A stretch of 64,000 nucleotides of DNA, taken from positions 1 through 64,000 of the forward strand of contig JAFPWS010000053.1 of the NCBI GenBank assembly GCA_017412705.1, given 5' to 3'. This stretch comes from Prevotella sp. GTDB lineage: Bacteria > Bacteroidota > Bacteroidia > Bacteroidales > Bacteroidaceae. The notes under the pieces were generated by a model. It saw only the letters and a program-made list of their open reading frames with translations, did not search any database and was not told the origin of the DNA. The position numbers and the translations under genes are program-made. This document shows positions 43,060 to 53,198 of this stretch, in pieces; the first letter of the stretch is position 1, and every line of letters begins with the position of its first letter.

Positions 43060-44355
43060 CTATTTTACTACCAGCAGATAGTAGTTCTTCTTACCCTTCT
43101 GTGCCAACAGGTACTTGCCGTCTATCAAGTCGTCAGCAGTGACAGCACGGTTCTGGTCTGTCAGCTTCTCCTTGTTCAGCGACACGCCACCCCCCTGAAC
43201 CATCTTGCGCATCTCACCCTTTGAGGGGAAGACGGGAGCTACCGTGGTGAACAGCTCAATAGCAGGCTGACCCAACTGATCCTTGGAAATCTCGAACTGA
43301 GGCACGCCGTCGAACACATCGAGGAAGGTCTGCTCGTCCAGCTTCTCAAGGCCCTCCTTGGTTGACTTGCCAAAGAGCAGGTTGCTGGCCTCAATGGCAG
43401 CATCGAGTGCCTCCTGGGAGTGTACCATGACGGTGACCTCCTCAGCCAGACGCTTCTGCAGCACACGGCGACCGGGGTCCTGCTTGTGCTCTTCTACGAG
43501 GGCGTCGATGGTGTCCTTCTCCAGCGACGTGAATATCTTGATGTAGCGTTCTGCGTCGTCGTCGCTGACATTCAGCCAGAACTGATAGAACTTATAGGGT
43601 GTGGTGCGCTTGGCGTCGAGCCAGATGTTACCGCTCTCGGTCTTGCCGAACTTCTTGCCGTCGCTCTTGGTGATGAGCGGACAGGTCAGGGCGAAGGTCT
43701 CCACCTCGTTGCCGAGGGTGCGGCGGATCAGTTCAGTTCCGGTGGTCATGTTACCCCACTGGTCGTTACCGCCCAGCTGCAGCTTGACACCGTAGTGCTG
43801 ATAGAGATAGAGGAAGTCGTAACCCTGCAGCAACTGGTAGGTGAACTCGGTGAAGGAGAGTCCGTCGCGGGCCGTGCCGTTCAGGCGCTGCTGAACGCTC
43901 TCCTTAGCCATCATGTAGTTCACGGTAATGTGCTTACCCACCTCGCGGGCGAAGTCGAGGAAGGTGAAGTCCTTCATCCAGTCGTAGTTGTTGACCATGA
44001 TGGCGGCATTAGCGTCCTTCGACTCAAAGTCCAGGAACTTGGCCACCTGCGCCTTGATGCACTCCTGGTTGTGGCGCAGCGTCTCGTCGTTCAGCAGATT
44101 GCGCTCCTGCGACTTGCCGGAGGGGTCGCCAATCATACCAGTGGCACCACCCACAAGAATAATGGGCTTGTGACCGCAGCGCTGCAGGTGGCGCAGCATC
44201 ATGATACCGCAGAGGTGTCCGATGTGCAGTGAGTCGGCTGTAGGGTCAGTGCCCAGATAGGCCGTTACCATTTCTTTCTGGAGCAGTTCTTCAGTGCCAG
44301 GCATCATCTGTGCCAGCATACCACGCCATTTAAGTTCTTCTACAAAGTTCTTCAT
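43060..44355 (-). CDS. tyrS: tyrosyl-tRNA synthetase
   Basis: This class I synthetase attaches tyrosine to tRNA-Tyr. The 431-aa length is normal. The HIGH motif is in [10 protein letters not shown] (44-47), and the KMSKS-equivalent is KFGKTES (~230-236). [18 protein letters not shown] is the tyrosine-site loop. A C-terminal S4-like domain ([14 protein letters not shown]) binds the tRNA. It is followed by a terminator that overlaps the tRNA-Gln promoter. Confidence 0.97.
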   Translation of the reverse strand: MKNFVEELKWRGMLAQMMPGTEELLQKEMVTAYLGTDPTADSLHIGHLCGIMMLRHLQRCGHKPIILVGGATGMIGDPSGKSQERNLLNDETLRHNQECIKAQVAKFLDFESKDANAAIMVNNYDWMKDFTFLDFAREVGKHITVNYMMAKESVQQRLNGTARDGLSFTEFTYQLLQGYDFLYLYQHYGVKLQLGGNDQWGNMTTGTELIRRTLGNEVETFALTCPLITKSDGKKFGKTESGNIWLDAKRTTPYKFYQFWLNVSDDDAERYIKIFTSLEKDTIDALVEEHKQDPGRRVLQKRLAEEVTVMVHSQEALDAAIEASNLLFGKSTKEGLEKLDEQTFLDVFDGVPQFEISKDQLGQPAIELFTTVAPVFPSKGEMRKMVQGGGVSLNKEKLTDQNRAVTADDLIDGKYLLAQKGKKNYYLLVVK

Positions 44356-44393
44356 ATCTCTAAATTCTTTATGCTATAATCTTAACTCTTCAT

Positions 44394-44639
44394 TTAGTCT
44401 GGCACTGGGTCGTAGCCCGAACCTCCCCATGGATGACATCTTAACAGTCGCCTGATGGACAGCCAGAGTCCCTTGACGGGACCATGCTTTACCAGCGCCT
44501 GACGGGCATACTCACTACACGTTGGCGTAAAGCGGCACGAGGGTCCCAGCAGTGGCGAGATGGCTATCTGATAGAATCGGATGGGCAGTACCAGCAGCCA
44601 CACCAGGCCTTTCGAAATGTAACGTCCCAGCGTCTTCAT
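44394..44639 (-). CDS. yidD: membrane protein insertion efficiency factor YidD
   Basis: I start at [14 protein letters not shown], whose ATG overlaps the rnpA stop (ATGA); an upstream extension lies within rnpA. The 81-aa protein has the family signature [20 protein letters not shown], then [18 protein letters not shown] and [12 protein letters not shown]. It is a small amphipathic membrane-associated protein that helps YidC-dependent insertion. The rnpA-yidD order is widely conserved. Confidence 0.95.
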   Translation of the reverse strand: MKTLGRYISKGLVWLLVLPIRFYQIAISPLLGPSCRFTPTCSEYARQALVKHGPVKGLWLSIRRLLRCHPWGGSGYDPVPD

Positions 44640-45058
44640 AGCTTCTCTGCCACACGTTGCAACAGGCCGACCACCCGTTTCTCCACCTCCCAGCTCGGAC
44701 GGTGCTCGTCCGACAGCCATACGAAGGCTATCAGCAACTGCTCCTTAGGGAGCACGACATCATATACCAGCTGTTTGTGCTGCCTGTAGGCCTCACGTAC
44801 CTGACGCTTCGCACGGTTTCGGTCTACGGCATGCTTGAATCGCTTCTTGGATACGCTGACCAGCAGCTGTACCGGTGCCTCGCCGTCCGGGCGTTCTCTC
44901 TTCATGTAGACTATCCTCAACGGGAAAGCGGCCATCGAGTGGCTGCCTCTTGCCTCGCCAGGCAAAAGCTCATGCCTTGTTTGATTGGCGCCGAAGAGCG
45001 TTTCTATCAGCTTCCTGCTGACCATGCGCTCCCGCTTTCTCAGTGTAGGAGCCGTCAT
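44636..45058 (-). CDS. rnpA: ribonuclease P protein component
   Basis: RnpA is the protein subunit that helps the RNase P RNA cut tRNA precursors. The 140-aa protein begins [19 protein letters not shown] and carries the RNR motif as [20 protein letters not shown]. The region between (~28-60) is longer than in E. coli, a common Bacteroidetes feature. rnpB is not in this window. It lies 24 bases after hemD. Confidence 0.94.
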   Translation of the reverse strand: MTAPTLRKRERMVSRKLIETLFGANQTRHELLPGEARGSHSMAAFPLRIVYMKRERPDGEAPVQLLVSVSKKRFKHAVDRNRAKRQVREAYRQHKQLVYDVVLPKEQLLIAFVWLSDEHRPSWEVEKRVVGLLQRVAEKL

Positions 45059-45082
45059 CTATTATATATAATAAGGTATATA

Positions 45083-45832
45083 TTACCCTTGTTTCTCCAA
45101 CAGATAGTGTTGCAACGCACCCGTCATCGAAGGATATTTCTCCGAAGGAGCCTCCAGGTCCAGACGGAGTCCTGCGTCCTTGACAGCCTGTGCCGTGGCC
45201 GGACCGAAAGTGGCAATAGCGATGTCTCCCTGCTTGAATTCGGGGAAATTCTTGGTCAGCGACTCAATACCAGCCGGGCTGAAGAAAATGAGCATGTCGT
45301 AGTCGAAGTTCTTCACTTCCTCAGGCGTGAAGTCATTGCTCACAGTGCGATACATCACACACTCCTGATGATGCAGCTTCTTGGCATCCAGCATCTGGGC
45401 GATGGCGTCATTATGGACGTCACTCATGGGCACCAGGTACTTCTCGGTCTTGTGCTTCACCATCGTAGGTATCAAGTCGTCAATTTTACCTGTCGTTCCG
45501 AAGAACACCTTACGCTTACGGTACTGTACATACTTCTGGATATAGAGCGAGATGGTCTCTGTCACACAGAAGTACTTCATGTCCTCAGGGATGGCCACAC
45601 GCAACTCCTTGGCCATGGTGAAGAAATGATCAATGGCATGGCGCGAGGTAAACACAATGGCCGTATGGTCCAGGATATTCACCCTCTGCGCACGGAATTC
45701 CTTGGAGGAAATACCCTCAACCTTGATAAACGGGCGGAAGACGAGCTCCACGTCAAATTTCGATGCGATGTCGTAGTAAGGCGACTTCTCGCTGGACGGT
45801 TTAGGCTGCGAAACCAGAATCTTCTTGATCAT
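45083..45832 (-). CDS. hemD: uroporphyrinogen-III synthase
   Basis: HemD closes the tetrapyrrole ring in heme synthesis. The 249-aa protein is weakly conserved as usual: KKILVSQPKPSSEKSPYYDI, FTSRHAIDHFF, CVTETISLYIQKY, and the C-terminal DMLIFFSPAGIESLTKNFPE with IATFGPATAQAVKDAGL. These match the two-lobed HemD fold. It lies in the Bacteroidetes gene order metK-DUF4271-hemD-rnpA-yidD, 7 bases after DUF4271. Other hem genes are absent. Confidence 0.9.
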   Translation of the reverse strand: MIKKILVSQPKPSSEKSPYYDIASKFDVELVFRPFIKVEGISSKEFRAQRVNILDHTAIVFTSRHAIDHFFTMAKELRVAIPEDMKYFCVTETISLYIQKYVQYRKRKVFFGTTGKIDDLIPTMVKHKTEKYLVPMSDVHNDAIAQMLDAKKLHHQECVMYRTVSNDFTPEEVKNFDYDMLIFFSPAGIESLTKNFPEFKQGDIAIATFGPATAQAVKDAGLRLDLEAPSEKYPSMTGALQHYLLEKQG

Positions 45833-45839
45833 CAGTGTC

Positions 45840-46859
45840 CTAAAAATTTATTTTCAAACTATTTGCCGTTATCTCCAAAGCGCCCCAAAAGGCGAGCAAT
45901 GGTACGATTTCGAGGGTGCAAAAGTACAAAATAATTTGCAATTTAACGACATTTCGGCGGAAAAAGATGACGTAAGACTTATAAATTGTCAGAATTTTAA
46001 CGATTGCCAAGGCTATCAGGAAATAAATGACGGCATTTTGGGTCGTCAAGTCGTAGTATCCCCACAGCATGGTCAGGGGGAAGAGCAAGGTACCTTCCAG
46101 GGATGTGATGAACAGGAGCGACTTCAGCCATTGTCCGTTTCTTTTACCGTCAAAGAGAACGACGTCAACCACTGAGTACACCATGAACTTCAACAGGAAG
46201 TAGGCAACGGTCATGCCCATATAGATGGCTATCAGGTAGTATTGCGACTTCAACACATACGTGTCGCCATACGTCTCCACCGTATAGAAATAGTAGAGCA
46301 GCGCCAGGATGAAGCTGGTCAGGAACACCAGGAACTCCAGGAAGTGAATCTCGTTAGACGTCTCCATCACCTCGGAGACACCCTCACGCGACAGGTACAG
46401 GAAGCTCTTGAACTGACGGGCTATGAAGTTGCGTGCGTTCGACAGCGAGATGACAAGCAGGACGAAGCACACCAGCAGTATTGAGGTGATGAGGTCGTCG
46501 CCATGGACGGAATAGGGAATGGGGTCGCCTGCCACCCCCACGCGCCCACCAGGCAACTCAGGATGAAACAGGGTGTCTTTCGAGAAGAATCCCTCCTTAT
46601 AGTATTGCGGCAGCTGGACATCCAGCATGTTGCGGCCCTTGTCGTGTCCTGGCAGGTGCAACGTGTCCGGACGCTGGCTCCAGCGAATCTCCGAGGGTTT
46701 GAAGTGTGCCTGGATGGCCGAGTCCTGCTGGGCGGGCGTTGCGTCACGGGGCAACCAGCTCAGCACCATCTTCGGTGTCAGGACAAAAGGCTTCGGGGCG
46801 ACAGAGTCCGCCTGCCCGCCTGTGCTCTCGTGTACGATGCTGTCCTGCTGAAGAATCAT
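45840..46859 (-). CDS. DUF4271 domain-containing membrane protein
   Basis: The 339-aa protein has a hydrophilic N-terminal ~110 residues and then about seven predicted TM helices (LITSILLVCFVLLVISLSNA, FLVFLTSFILALLYYFY, YLIAIYMGMTVAYFLLKF and others). DUF4271 is a Bacteroidetes-restricted family of unknown function, nearly always next to hemD. The tight packing with hemD (7 bases) and metK (12 bases) implies cotranscription. No catalytic motif is evident. Confidence 0.88.
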   Translation of the reverse strand: MILQQDSIVHESTGGQADSVAPKPFVLTPKMVLSWLPRDATPAQQDSAIQAHFKPSEIRWSQRPDTLHLPGHDKGRNMLDVQLPQYYKEGFFSKDTLFHPELPGGRVGVAGDPIPYSVHGDDLITSILLVCFVLLVISLSNARNFIARQFKSFLYLSREGVSEVMETSNEIHFLEFLVFLTSFILALLYYFYTVETYGDTYVLKSQYYLIAIYMGMTVAYFLLKFMVYSVVDVVLFDGKRNGQWLKSLLFITSLEGTLLFPLTMLWGYYDLTTQNAVIYFLIALAIVKILTIYKSYVIFFRRNVVKLQIILYFCTLEIVPLLAFWGALEITANSLKINF

Positions 46860-46871
46860 CGGGCCTTGACC

Positions 46872-48131
46872 TTAAATACCGAACTCACGCTTGATGTCGT
46901 TCACACGGTCCAGCTTCTCCCATGTGAAGAGCTCCACATCAATGGTCTTCGTCTCGTGGTAACGGCTGGTGAACGTCTTCCTAACCACCTCCGACTGGCG
47001 TCCCATGTGTCCGTAGGCCGCTGTTTCCAGATACATGGGCTGGCGCAGCTTCAGCGTACGCTCGATGGCCTTCGGACGCAGGTCGAACAGCTGTTCTATC
47101 TTCTTGGCTATCTCGCCGTCAGTCATCTTCACATGCGAGCGTCCGTAGGTGTTCACGTAGATGTTCATGGGCTTGGCCACGCCAATGGCGTAGCTCACCT
47201 GCACCAGCATCTCGTCGGCCACTCCGGCAGCCACCATGTTCTTTGCAATATGGCGTGCCGCATAAGCCGCAGAACGGTCTACCTTCGACGAGTCCTTGCC
47301 CGAGAAGGCGCCACCGCCATGAGCACCCTTGCCGCCATAGGTGTCGACGATAATCTTCCTGCCCGTCAGGCCTGTGTCGCCATGAGGGCCTCCGATGACG
47401 AATTTACCCGTCGGGTTGACGTAATACTTGATGTCGTCGCCAAAGAGGGCCAGCACTTTCCCGGAGTGAATCTTCGACTTGACACGGGGAATGAGGATGT
47501 TGATGACGTCGGCTTTAATCCTGTCCAGCATCTTCTCGTCGTCACTGTCGAACTCGTCGTGCTGTGTCGATACCACGATGGTGTCTATGCGCTCGGGAAT
47601 GCCAGCGTCACTGTACTGTACGGTCACCTGGCTCTTGGCGTCGGGACGCAGATAGGTCATAACCTGTCCCTCCTTTCGAATCTCGGCCAGTGTACGCATG
47701 ATGAGGTGCGCCAGGTCGAGTGACACGGGCATCAGGCTCTCCGTCTCGTTGGTGGCATAGCCGAACATCATACCCTGGTCGCCGGCTCCCTGGTCTTCGT
47801 CGTTCTCGCGGTCCACACCACGGTTGATGTCCTCGCTCTGCTCATGGATGGCTGTCAGTATGCCGCATGAGTTACCGTCGAACTGGTACTCTGCCTTCGT
47901 GTAGCCTATCTTCTTGATTGTATTTCGGGCTATGGTCTGCAAGTCGATATACACCTCGCTGCGCACCTCGCCCATGAGCACCACCTGGCCGGTAGTCACA
48001 AACGACTCACAGGCCACGCGGGCATGCTCGTCGTAGGCCAGGAACTGGTCCAGGATGGCGTCGCTTATCTGGTCGGCAACCTTGTCGGGATGGCCTTCAG
48101 AAACTGATTCTGATGAAAACAAATAACTCAT
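46872..48131 (-). CDS. metK: S-adenosylmethionine synthetase
   Basis: I start at [20 protein letters not shown], the canonical N-terminus; the open frame extends 20 codons upstream through the promoter. The 419-aa enzyme makes SAM from methionine and ATP. Signatures include GEGHPD-like [33 protein letters not shown], and [19 protein letters not shown] (P-loop-like). At 419 residues it is slightly longer than E. coli MetK (384), as is common in Bacteroidetes. Two promoter-like motifs precede it. It heads the metK-DUF4271-hemD-rnpA-yidD run. Confidence 0.97.
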   Translation of the reverse strand: MSYLFSSESVSEGHPDKVADQISDAILDQFLAYDEHARVACESFVTTGQVVLMGEVRSEVYIDLQTIARNTIKKIGYTKAEYQFDGNSCGILTAIHEQSEDINRGVDRENDEDQGAGDQGMMFGYATNETESLMPVSLDLAHLIMRTLAEIRKEGQVMTYLRPDAKSQVTVQYSDAGIPERIDTIVVSTQHDEFDSDDEKMLDRIKADVINILIPRVKSKIHSGKVLALFGDDIKYYVNPTGKFVIGGPHGDTGLTGRKIIVDTYGGKGAHGGGAFSGKDSSKVDRSAAYAARHIAKNMVAAGVADEMLVQVSYAIGVAKPMNIYVNTYGRSHVKMTDGEIAKKIEQLFDLRPKAIERTLKLRQPMYLETAAYGHMGRQSEVVRKTFTSRYHETKTIDVELFTWEKLDRVNDIKREFGI

Positions 48132-48160
48132 AGTATGATTCCTATTTCCTATTTCGGCTG

Positions 48161-48168
48161 CAAAGGTA
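48161..48168 (-). promoter_or_regulatory. -7 box, proximal metK promoter
   Basis: TACCTTTG on the minus strand, with TTTG at 48192-48189 20 bases upstream. Confidence 0.6.
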
Positions 48169-48240
48169 CGAATAAGTGAGCGAAAAGCCAAATTTATTTG
48201 GACTTTTCCGAACGTGAGTACTTTCGCTGTATTTGTACAG

Positions 48241-48248
48241 CAAAGGTA
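48241..48248 (-). promoter_or_regulatory. -7 box, distal metK promoter
   Basis: TACCTTTG on the minus strand, with TTTG at 48272-48269 20 bases upstream, exactly 80 bases before the proximal copy. Confidence 0.55.
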
Positions 48249-48302
48249 CGAAAAAACGGCGAATTCTACAAATCCGCCGCTTATTTTCTGTCGTGTTGTG
48301 CT

Positions 48303-51128
48303 TTACTTAGCCTCCGGCAGCATGATGACCTCGGCCTGGTTGCCGCTCTTGAGCAACTCGTTCAGGAAGTCGCGCACGGAGTCGACGGTCAGGGCCTCGA
48401 CGGTCTTCTTGTAGTCGGTATAGAAGTCCAGTCCGTAGTCCTTCCAGCTGGTGATGGTGTTGATCCAGAAGTTGTTCTTCTTGGCGTCAACGTCAATCTG
48501 CTTCAGCATATACTCCTTGACCTTCTGCAGCTGGTCGGCGTCGACAGCCTTCTGCATGTTCTGAATACCCTCGTGCAGCAGCCGGACGGCAATCTCCTGC
48601 TTGTCGGGGTTCATGGGGCAGTAGGCCTGCAACTGTGCCTTGGGATGGTGGGTGCTCATGTTGAAGCCACCGAAGGCGCCACAGCTATAGGCGGCACTCT
48701 CGTCCTCGCGGATGGTCTTCAGGTATATCATGGAGAGCACCTGGCCCACGGCGTCTATCTTGACACTGTTCTCCAGCGTGTAGGGCATGTCTGCATACCA
48801 GCACATGAAGGCGGTAGCCTTGGGCGACTCGGTCTTCACCTTGAAGTTGTTGACCACCTTACCCTTGAAGCCGGTCAGTATCTCGTTGAAGTCCTCGGCC
48901 TTCTCGCCTGTAGCGGGCAGCGAGGCAACGTACTGCTCAATCAGCGGGCGGATAGCCTGCTCGTCGAAGTTGCCGCAGAAGACGAAGGTGAACTGGCCTG
49001 CGTTCTTGAAGCGGTCCTTGGCTATCTCCAGGATGCGGTCGTAGCTGATGTCCTTCAGGTCCTTCACGTCAATCTGCGTGAAGCGCGGGTTGTGGTCGTA
49101 CATCGTGGCGGCCAGCGAATCGGAGAAGACGGCGTCGGGGTTCAGGCTCTTGTTCTTCAGCCCCATGTCGAGGGCTGTCATCAGGTTCTGGAACTGCTTG
49201 TCGTCCTTGTTGATATTGGTGAAGTACAGATACTGCATCTGCATCATGGTCTCCAGATCCTTCGGTGTCGAGTGTGCCGTCACATACTGGCGTGTGTTGC
49301 CCAGCGTGGCGTCGGCGTTGCACTCCTTACCAGCCAGGGCCTTCTGCAGCTCACTGCTCGAGAAGTTGCCCAGTCCACTGATGCCGATGACCTGGTCGAA
49401 CACCTTCAGGTTGGTGTAGTCGGCCTCACCGAACATCGACTTGCCACCCTTGGAGAAAGCCTGCATCTGCACCTCGTCGTCCTTGAAGTCGGTCTTCTTT
49501 AGAATGACCGTGACACCGTTCGAAAGCGTCAGCTCCTTATAGCCGAAGACGCTGTTCTCGGTCTCGCCCACAATCTTGCCGGGCTGAATCTTCGTGACGT
49601 CCACTAGCGGCTCGTCCTTCACGTTGTCCACGTAGGCCTCAATCTGCTCGGCACGGGCGGCTGCAACGGCAGCGGCCATGTCCTGCTCGGTGAAGTAGGT
49701 CTTGCCCTCCTTCTCCTGAGCCATCAGCAGCACCACCAGGTTGCTGTCGGTGACGCTGATCAGCTCGGGCAGCATCTGGTTGATGGCCTGCACGGGAATG
49801 CTGGGGGCTATCTGCTGCATGGTCTGATAGAGCATGTCCAGTGGCGGGATGGGCTCGTTCGACAGGAAGTGGTCGCGATAGGCGTTGCCGAACTCGGCGT
49901 TCTTACGCTTGTCGCGGTTGGTGTAGCGCTTCTCCAGCCCGCTCAGGTAGTCGGCCTTGGCGCGCTCGTATTCCGTAGCGGTGAAACCGAACTCGCAGGC
50001 CCGTCTGGCCTCGCGGTAGAGCACCTGCAGCGTCTCCATGTCCTTGCCTTCCTTGGGCACGCCGGCCAGCTCGAAGCAGTCCTTGGTGCGCGACAGCATG
50101 TAGGTGCCGTCGTAGGCCATGCCCTGGAAGAAGGGGCACGACTCCTCCTGCGTCATCTCCGACAGGCGCTGGTTCATCATCTGCGAGATGACGGTAGTGG
50201 CGTAGTCCTGAATCAGATAGGCCATGGTACCCTTCTCTTCGGGCTTCGTGGCCTCATGCTTCATCATGATGCCAATCTGCGACATCTGCAGCTCCTTGTC
50301 CTTGTCCGACACGTAGATGGCCTCCTTGTTGTCGGGCACCAGCTCGGGCACCACCTTCGGAGCATTGGGGTCTACCTTGATGCCGCCGAACAGCTCCTTG
50401 ACCTTTGCCTCCATGTGGTCTACGTCCACGTCGCCCACCACGATGATGGCCTGGTTGTCAGGACGGTACCACTTCTCGTAGTATGCCCGCAGCGTCTGGG
50501 GCCTGAAGCTGTCGATGACCGACATCAGGCCGATGGGCAGGCGCTCGCCGTACTTCGAGCCGGGATACATCTTGGGCAGCACACGGTTGTAGATGCGCAT
50601 CACAGGACCCTCGCCCAGGCGCCACTCGTTGTGCACCACGTCGCGCTCCTTGTCTATCTCTTCAGGCTCCAGCGACAGGCCGTTCGACCAGTCCTTCAAT
50701 ATCAGCAGGCAGGAGTCCAGCGCCGTGGCGCGCTTGGTAGGCACGTCGCAGACACGGTACACCGTCTGGTCGATCGAGGTATAGGCGTTCAGGTCGCTGC
50801 CGAACTCGACACCCAGCGAACGCGTGAACTCGATGATGCCGTTGCCCTTGAAGTGCTCAGAGCCGTTGAAGGCCATGTGCTCCAGGAAGTGGGCCAGTCC
50901 GCGCTGCGACTCGTCCTCGTTGATGGAGCCCACGCGCTGGGCAATGTAGAAGTTGGCCACATGCTCGGGATACTCGTTGTGGCGGATGTAATAAGTCAGT
51001 CCGTTGTCCAGCTTGCCGATACGCACGGCAGGGTCAACGGGAATCGGGGGCAGCTGCATCTGCTGAGCCACCATGGCTGTCGTGCTGAACACCGTCAGCG
51101 CAGCCACAAACATTCTCTTCAGTTTCAT
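48303..51128 (-). CDS. secreted M16-family zinc peptidase (two-domain, insulinase-like)
   Basis: The 941-aa protein has a signal peptide (MKLKRMFVAALTVFSTTAMV). The N-terminal active M16 domain has the inverted zinc motif HFLEH (80-84) and the distal Glu in SLEPEEIDKERDVVHNEWRL. The C-terminal M16 domain lacks the zinc motif, as usual. It likely degrades peptides in the periplasm. Homologues are common in Bacteroidetes and often called insulinase family protein. It is the last gene of a three-gene unit of secreted proteins, 20 bases after the 494-aa protein gene. Confidence 0.93.
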   Translation of the reverse strand: MKLKRMFVAALTVFSTTAMVAQQMQLPPIPVDPAVRIGKLDNGLTYYIRHNEYPEHVANFYIAQRVGSINEDESQRGLAHFLEHMAFNGSEHFKGNGIIEFTRSLGVEFGSDLNAYTSIDQTVYRVCDVPTKRATALDSCLLILKDWSNGLSLEPEEIDKERDVVHNEWRLGEGPVMRIYNRVLPKMYPGSKYGERLPIGLMSVIDSFRPQTLRAYYEKWYRPDNQAIIVVGDVDVDHMEAKVKELFGGIKVDPNAPKVVPELVPDNKEAIYVSDKDKELQMSQIGIMMKHEATKPEEKGTMAYLIQDYATTVISQMMNQRLSEMTQEESCPFFQGMAYDGTYMLSRTKDCFELAGVPKEGKDMETLQVLYREARRACEFGFTATEYERAKADYLSGLEKRYTNRDKRKNAEFGNAYRDHFLSNEPIPPLDMLYQTMQQIAPSIPVQAINQMLPELISVTDSNLVVLLMAQEKEGKTYFTEQDMAAAVAAARAEQIEAYVDNVKDEPLVDVTKIQPGKIVGETENSVFGYKELTLSNGVTVILKKTDFKDDEVQMQAFSKGGKSMFGEADYTNLKVFDQVIGISGLGNFSSSELQKALAGKECNADATLGNTRQYVTAHSTPKDLETMMQMQYLYFTNINKDDKQFQNLMTALDMGLKNKSLNPDAVFSDSLAATMYDHNPRFTQIDVKDLKDISYDRILEIAKDRFKNAGQFTFVFCGNFDEQAIRPLIEQYVASLPATGEKAEDFNEILTGFKGKVVNNFKVKTESPKATAFMCWYADMPYTLENSVKIDAVGQVLSMIYLKTIREDESAAYSCGAFGGFNMSTHHPKAQLQAYCPMNPDKQEIAVRLLHEGIQNMQKAVDADQLQKVKEYMLKQIDVDAKKNNFWINTITSWKDYGLDFYTDYKKTVEALTVDSVRDFLNELLKSGNQAEVIMLPEAK

Positions 51129-51148
51129 AGTAACGGTTTATAAGTGAA

Positions 51149-52633
51149 TTACTCGGTTGTGTTGTCCGATGACAGTGCGCCGACAATGCCCTGCACGAAC
51201 TTCACCAGCTGTCCGACTATCGTGACGGCATCGCCCATGGGCTCCAGGGCGTGACGGCCGATGTTGACGCCGTAGATGATGGACTGCATGTCGTAGAGCT
51301 TCGTCAGCGGGGTGTATGTGCCGTTGCCCTCGAGGTCGATGGCGGGCATGTTGACCAGGTCGACGCCAAACGGCACGGTCTGGAACTTGATGGGAGCGTC
51401 AATGATGCCGACACCCTTGCAGGTGAACTTGCCGGTGACCGCCTGGTTCAGCTGCTCGGCAATGGCGGCCAGCTTCGCCTGGTCGTTCTCGTGGCGGGCC
51501 TGGTTGGAGGCCAGGGTGAGCTGGGTGGCAGCCAGCCCGTCGAGGATGTTGATGCTGACACCGAGGTCGCCCATCAGCATGAGGTCGGCGCTCATGGTGC
51601 TGTTGGTGAGCATGTTGGTGACGAAGGTCAGCAGGTCGAAGGTGGCCAGGTCGAACTTCGAGAGGTCAATCTTCTGTTCGGGATTCAGGTTGCCGCTGAA
51701 GTTGAAGTCGGCAACGGGCAGCTCGCCAATCAGGAACTTGAAGCTCGACTTGGTGGCGTTCTTGGTGGGGTCGATGTTCGTGCTGAACGACAGCTTCTTG
51801 GCGTCGGGCTGGCCCGTCTGCGTGGGGATGTTGGTGTCCACCTCGCCCGTAATGGTGAAGGGATTGCCCAGCCCCGCAATGTAGGGGCTTTCACTCTGGA
51901 TGTCAAGGTTGAAGCTGGCAGCCAGGGGCCTGTAGTCGGCTACGCCGAAGGCATTGGTGGCAAACGAGAAGTCGAACTTCTGCGGCAGGCTGAGGATAAG
52001 GGCGGTGCCCTCGTCTATCGGCAGCCCGCTGATGTTAATCTTCCCCGTCAGAGGAATGACGAGCTGGTACTTGCTGCCCGAGCCCTTGCACTTCAGCGTG
52101 TTGGTAATCTGCTGGCCGCTCTGCTCCTTGGTGTACGAGATGCTCAGACCGTCCGTGCCGGGCACAAAGCCCACCGTCTTGTCTATATCGTTGAAGGCCA
52201 GCGTGCCGTCCAGCACGGCAAGGTCTATGGGCATAACCTTCGTGATGCCCTGAGCCGCTAACGCCTCGGGGGCGTCCTGAGGCTGTATCTGCTGCACAAT
52301 GGCAGGCAGCAGCTGCAGCAGGACAAGTTGCATCTGCTCCCTGTACTTACCGCTGAGCAGCACATTGTCGTTGAACTGCTGCAGCGACTGGCCCACGACC
52401 TTGAACGCCGTGAGGTCAACGTTCTCGGCTATCGACTTCATCTGTGTCCTGACGTGCTGCTTCAACTTGTCTACGGCGTCAGGGGCCTGGAACGTCACCT
52501 GCTCCACGTCGGCAGCGTCGATGCTAATCGTCTGGCCACCGCTGGCGGCAACCTTCATCATGTACTCCGACTGGGCATCAGCACCCAGTGCGATGGTGGC
52601 AAGAGCCGCAAGTGAGGTAAAAAATCTTTTCAT
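51149..52633 (-). CDS. secreted protein of unknown family, 494 aa
   Basis: It begins with a signal peptide, MKRFFTSLAALATIALGADA, cut near AQSEY. The rest is beta-rich and has no cysteine clusters or catalytic motif I recognise. Phrases such as ADLMLMGDLGVSINILDGLA and DLEGNGTYTPLTKLYDMQSI recall Bacteroidales proteins with a lipocalin-like or DUF4925-type repeat fold, but I cannot assign it. The N-terminal piece YMMKVAASGGQTISIDAADV resembles a segment of the neighbouring 159-aa protein type. It lies between that gene and the M16 peptidase gene, with gaps of 16 and 20 bases. Confidence 0.75.
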   Translation of the reverse strand: MKRFFTSLAALATIALGADAQSEYMMKVAASGGQTISIDAADVEQVTFQAPDAVDKLKQHVRTQMKSIAENVDLTAFKVVGQSLQQFNDNVLLSGKYREQMQLVLLQLLPAIVQQIQPQDAPEALAAQGITKVMPIDLAVLDGTLAFNDIDKTVGFVPGTDGLSISYTKEQSGQQITNTLKCKGSGSKYQLVIPLTGKINISGLPIDEGTALILSLPQKFDFSFATNAFGVADYRPLAASFNLDIQSESPYIAGLGNPFTITGEVDTNIPTQTGQPDAKKLSFSTNIDPTKNATKSSFKFLIGELPVADFNFSGNLNPEQKIDLSKFDLATFDLLTFVTNMLTNSTMSADLMLMGDLGVSINILDGLAATQLTLASNQARHENDQAKLAAIAEQLNQAVTGKFTCKGVGIIDAPIKFQTVPFGVDLVNMPAIDLEGNGTYTPLTKLYDMQSIIYGVNIGRHALEPMGDAVTIVGQLVKFVQGIVGALSSDNTTE

Positions 52634-52649
52634 ATCGTGTTTCCTTTCT

Positions 52650-53129
52650 TTAGTTAATAACCTTGATACTCGTATTGGCCGACTTCACCACGTACACGGC
52701 CTTGCGCAGACCGCTCAGGTCGACATCGGCGACACCCTTGTCGTCGGCCGTGACGGTGAGCACCAACCTACCGTCGGTCGTGTAGACGCCTATGCGCCCG
52801 CCCTTGCCCGCGTTGGCCACGTAGACATGGCCCTCCTCCAGACGCACGCCGTCCTTCAGGGCCTCGCTGATACCCGTAGGCGTGGAAGTCTCTGAGAAAC
52901 AGTAGTTCTTGACGTTGTCTAAGGGTGTCTCCACCTTCACCGCGCCGCCTACCGTCACCTTCAGCGTGCCCGCCGCCGTCGTGATGACGGGCTGGTCAGC
53001 CAGTGCGATGACCACCTGCTGGCCGCCCTCGTTCATGTTGAACACCAGGTACCGCACGCCTGCCGCCGCCACGCTGCCTGCAGACAACGTGACCAGAAGC
53101 GCCAGCACCGCTAAAATCTTTTTCTTCAT
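52650..53129 (-). CDS. small secreted protein with T9SS-sorting-like C-terminal domain
   Basis: The 159-aa protein has a signal peptide (MKKKILAVLALLVTLSAGSV). Its C-terminal ~60 residues read VYTTDGRLVLTVTADDKGVA, then LSGLRKAVYVVKSANTSIKV. This follows the pattern of Bacteroidetes C-terminal sorting or adhesion domains (strand, xGRLV, gly-rich turn, lGVYIV, final strand). The middle part, GGQQVVIALADQPVITTAAG, matches the start of many Prevotella cell-surface repeats. The same type of short protein is often first in an operon. Function unknown. Confidence 0.72.
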   Translation of the reverse strand: MKKKILAVLALLVTLSAGSVAAAGVRYLVFNMNEGGQQVVIALADQPVITTAAGTLKVTVGGAVKVETPLDNVKNYCFSETSTPTGISEALKDGVRLEEGHVYVANAGKGGRIGVYTTDGRLVLTVTADDKGVADVDLSGLRKAVYVVKSANTSIKVIN

Positions 53130-53190
53130 AATCCTTTACTAATTAGCTTTGTTTATTAACGAATCGTTGAATTTTCTACATCTTTTCGTG

Positions 53191-53198
53191 CAAAAGTA
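53191..53198 (-). promoter_or_regulatory. -7 box for the three-gene secreted-protein unit
   Basis: TACTTTTG on the minus strand, about 62 bases before the start of the 159-aa gene. Confidence 0.5.

Noticed and set aside
49869..51143. 424-residue open frame on the plus strand
   Set aside because: It is antisense to the M16 peptidase with its HFLEH motif.
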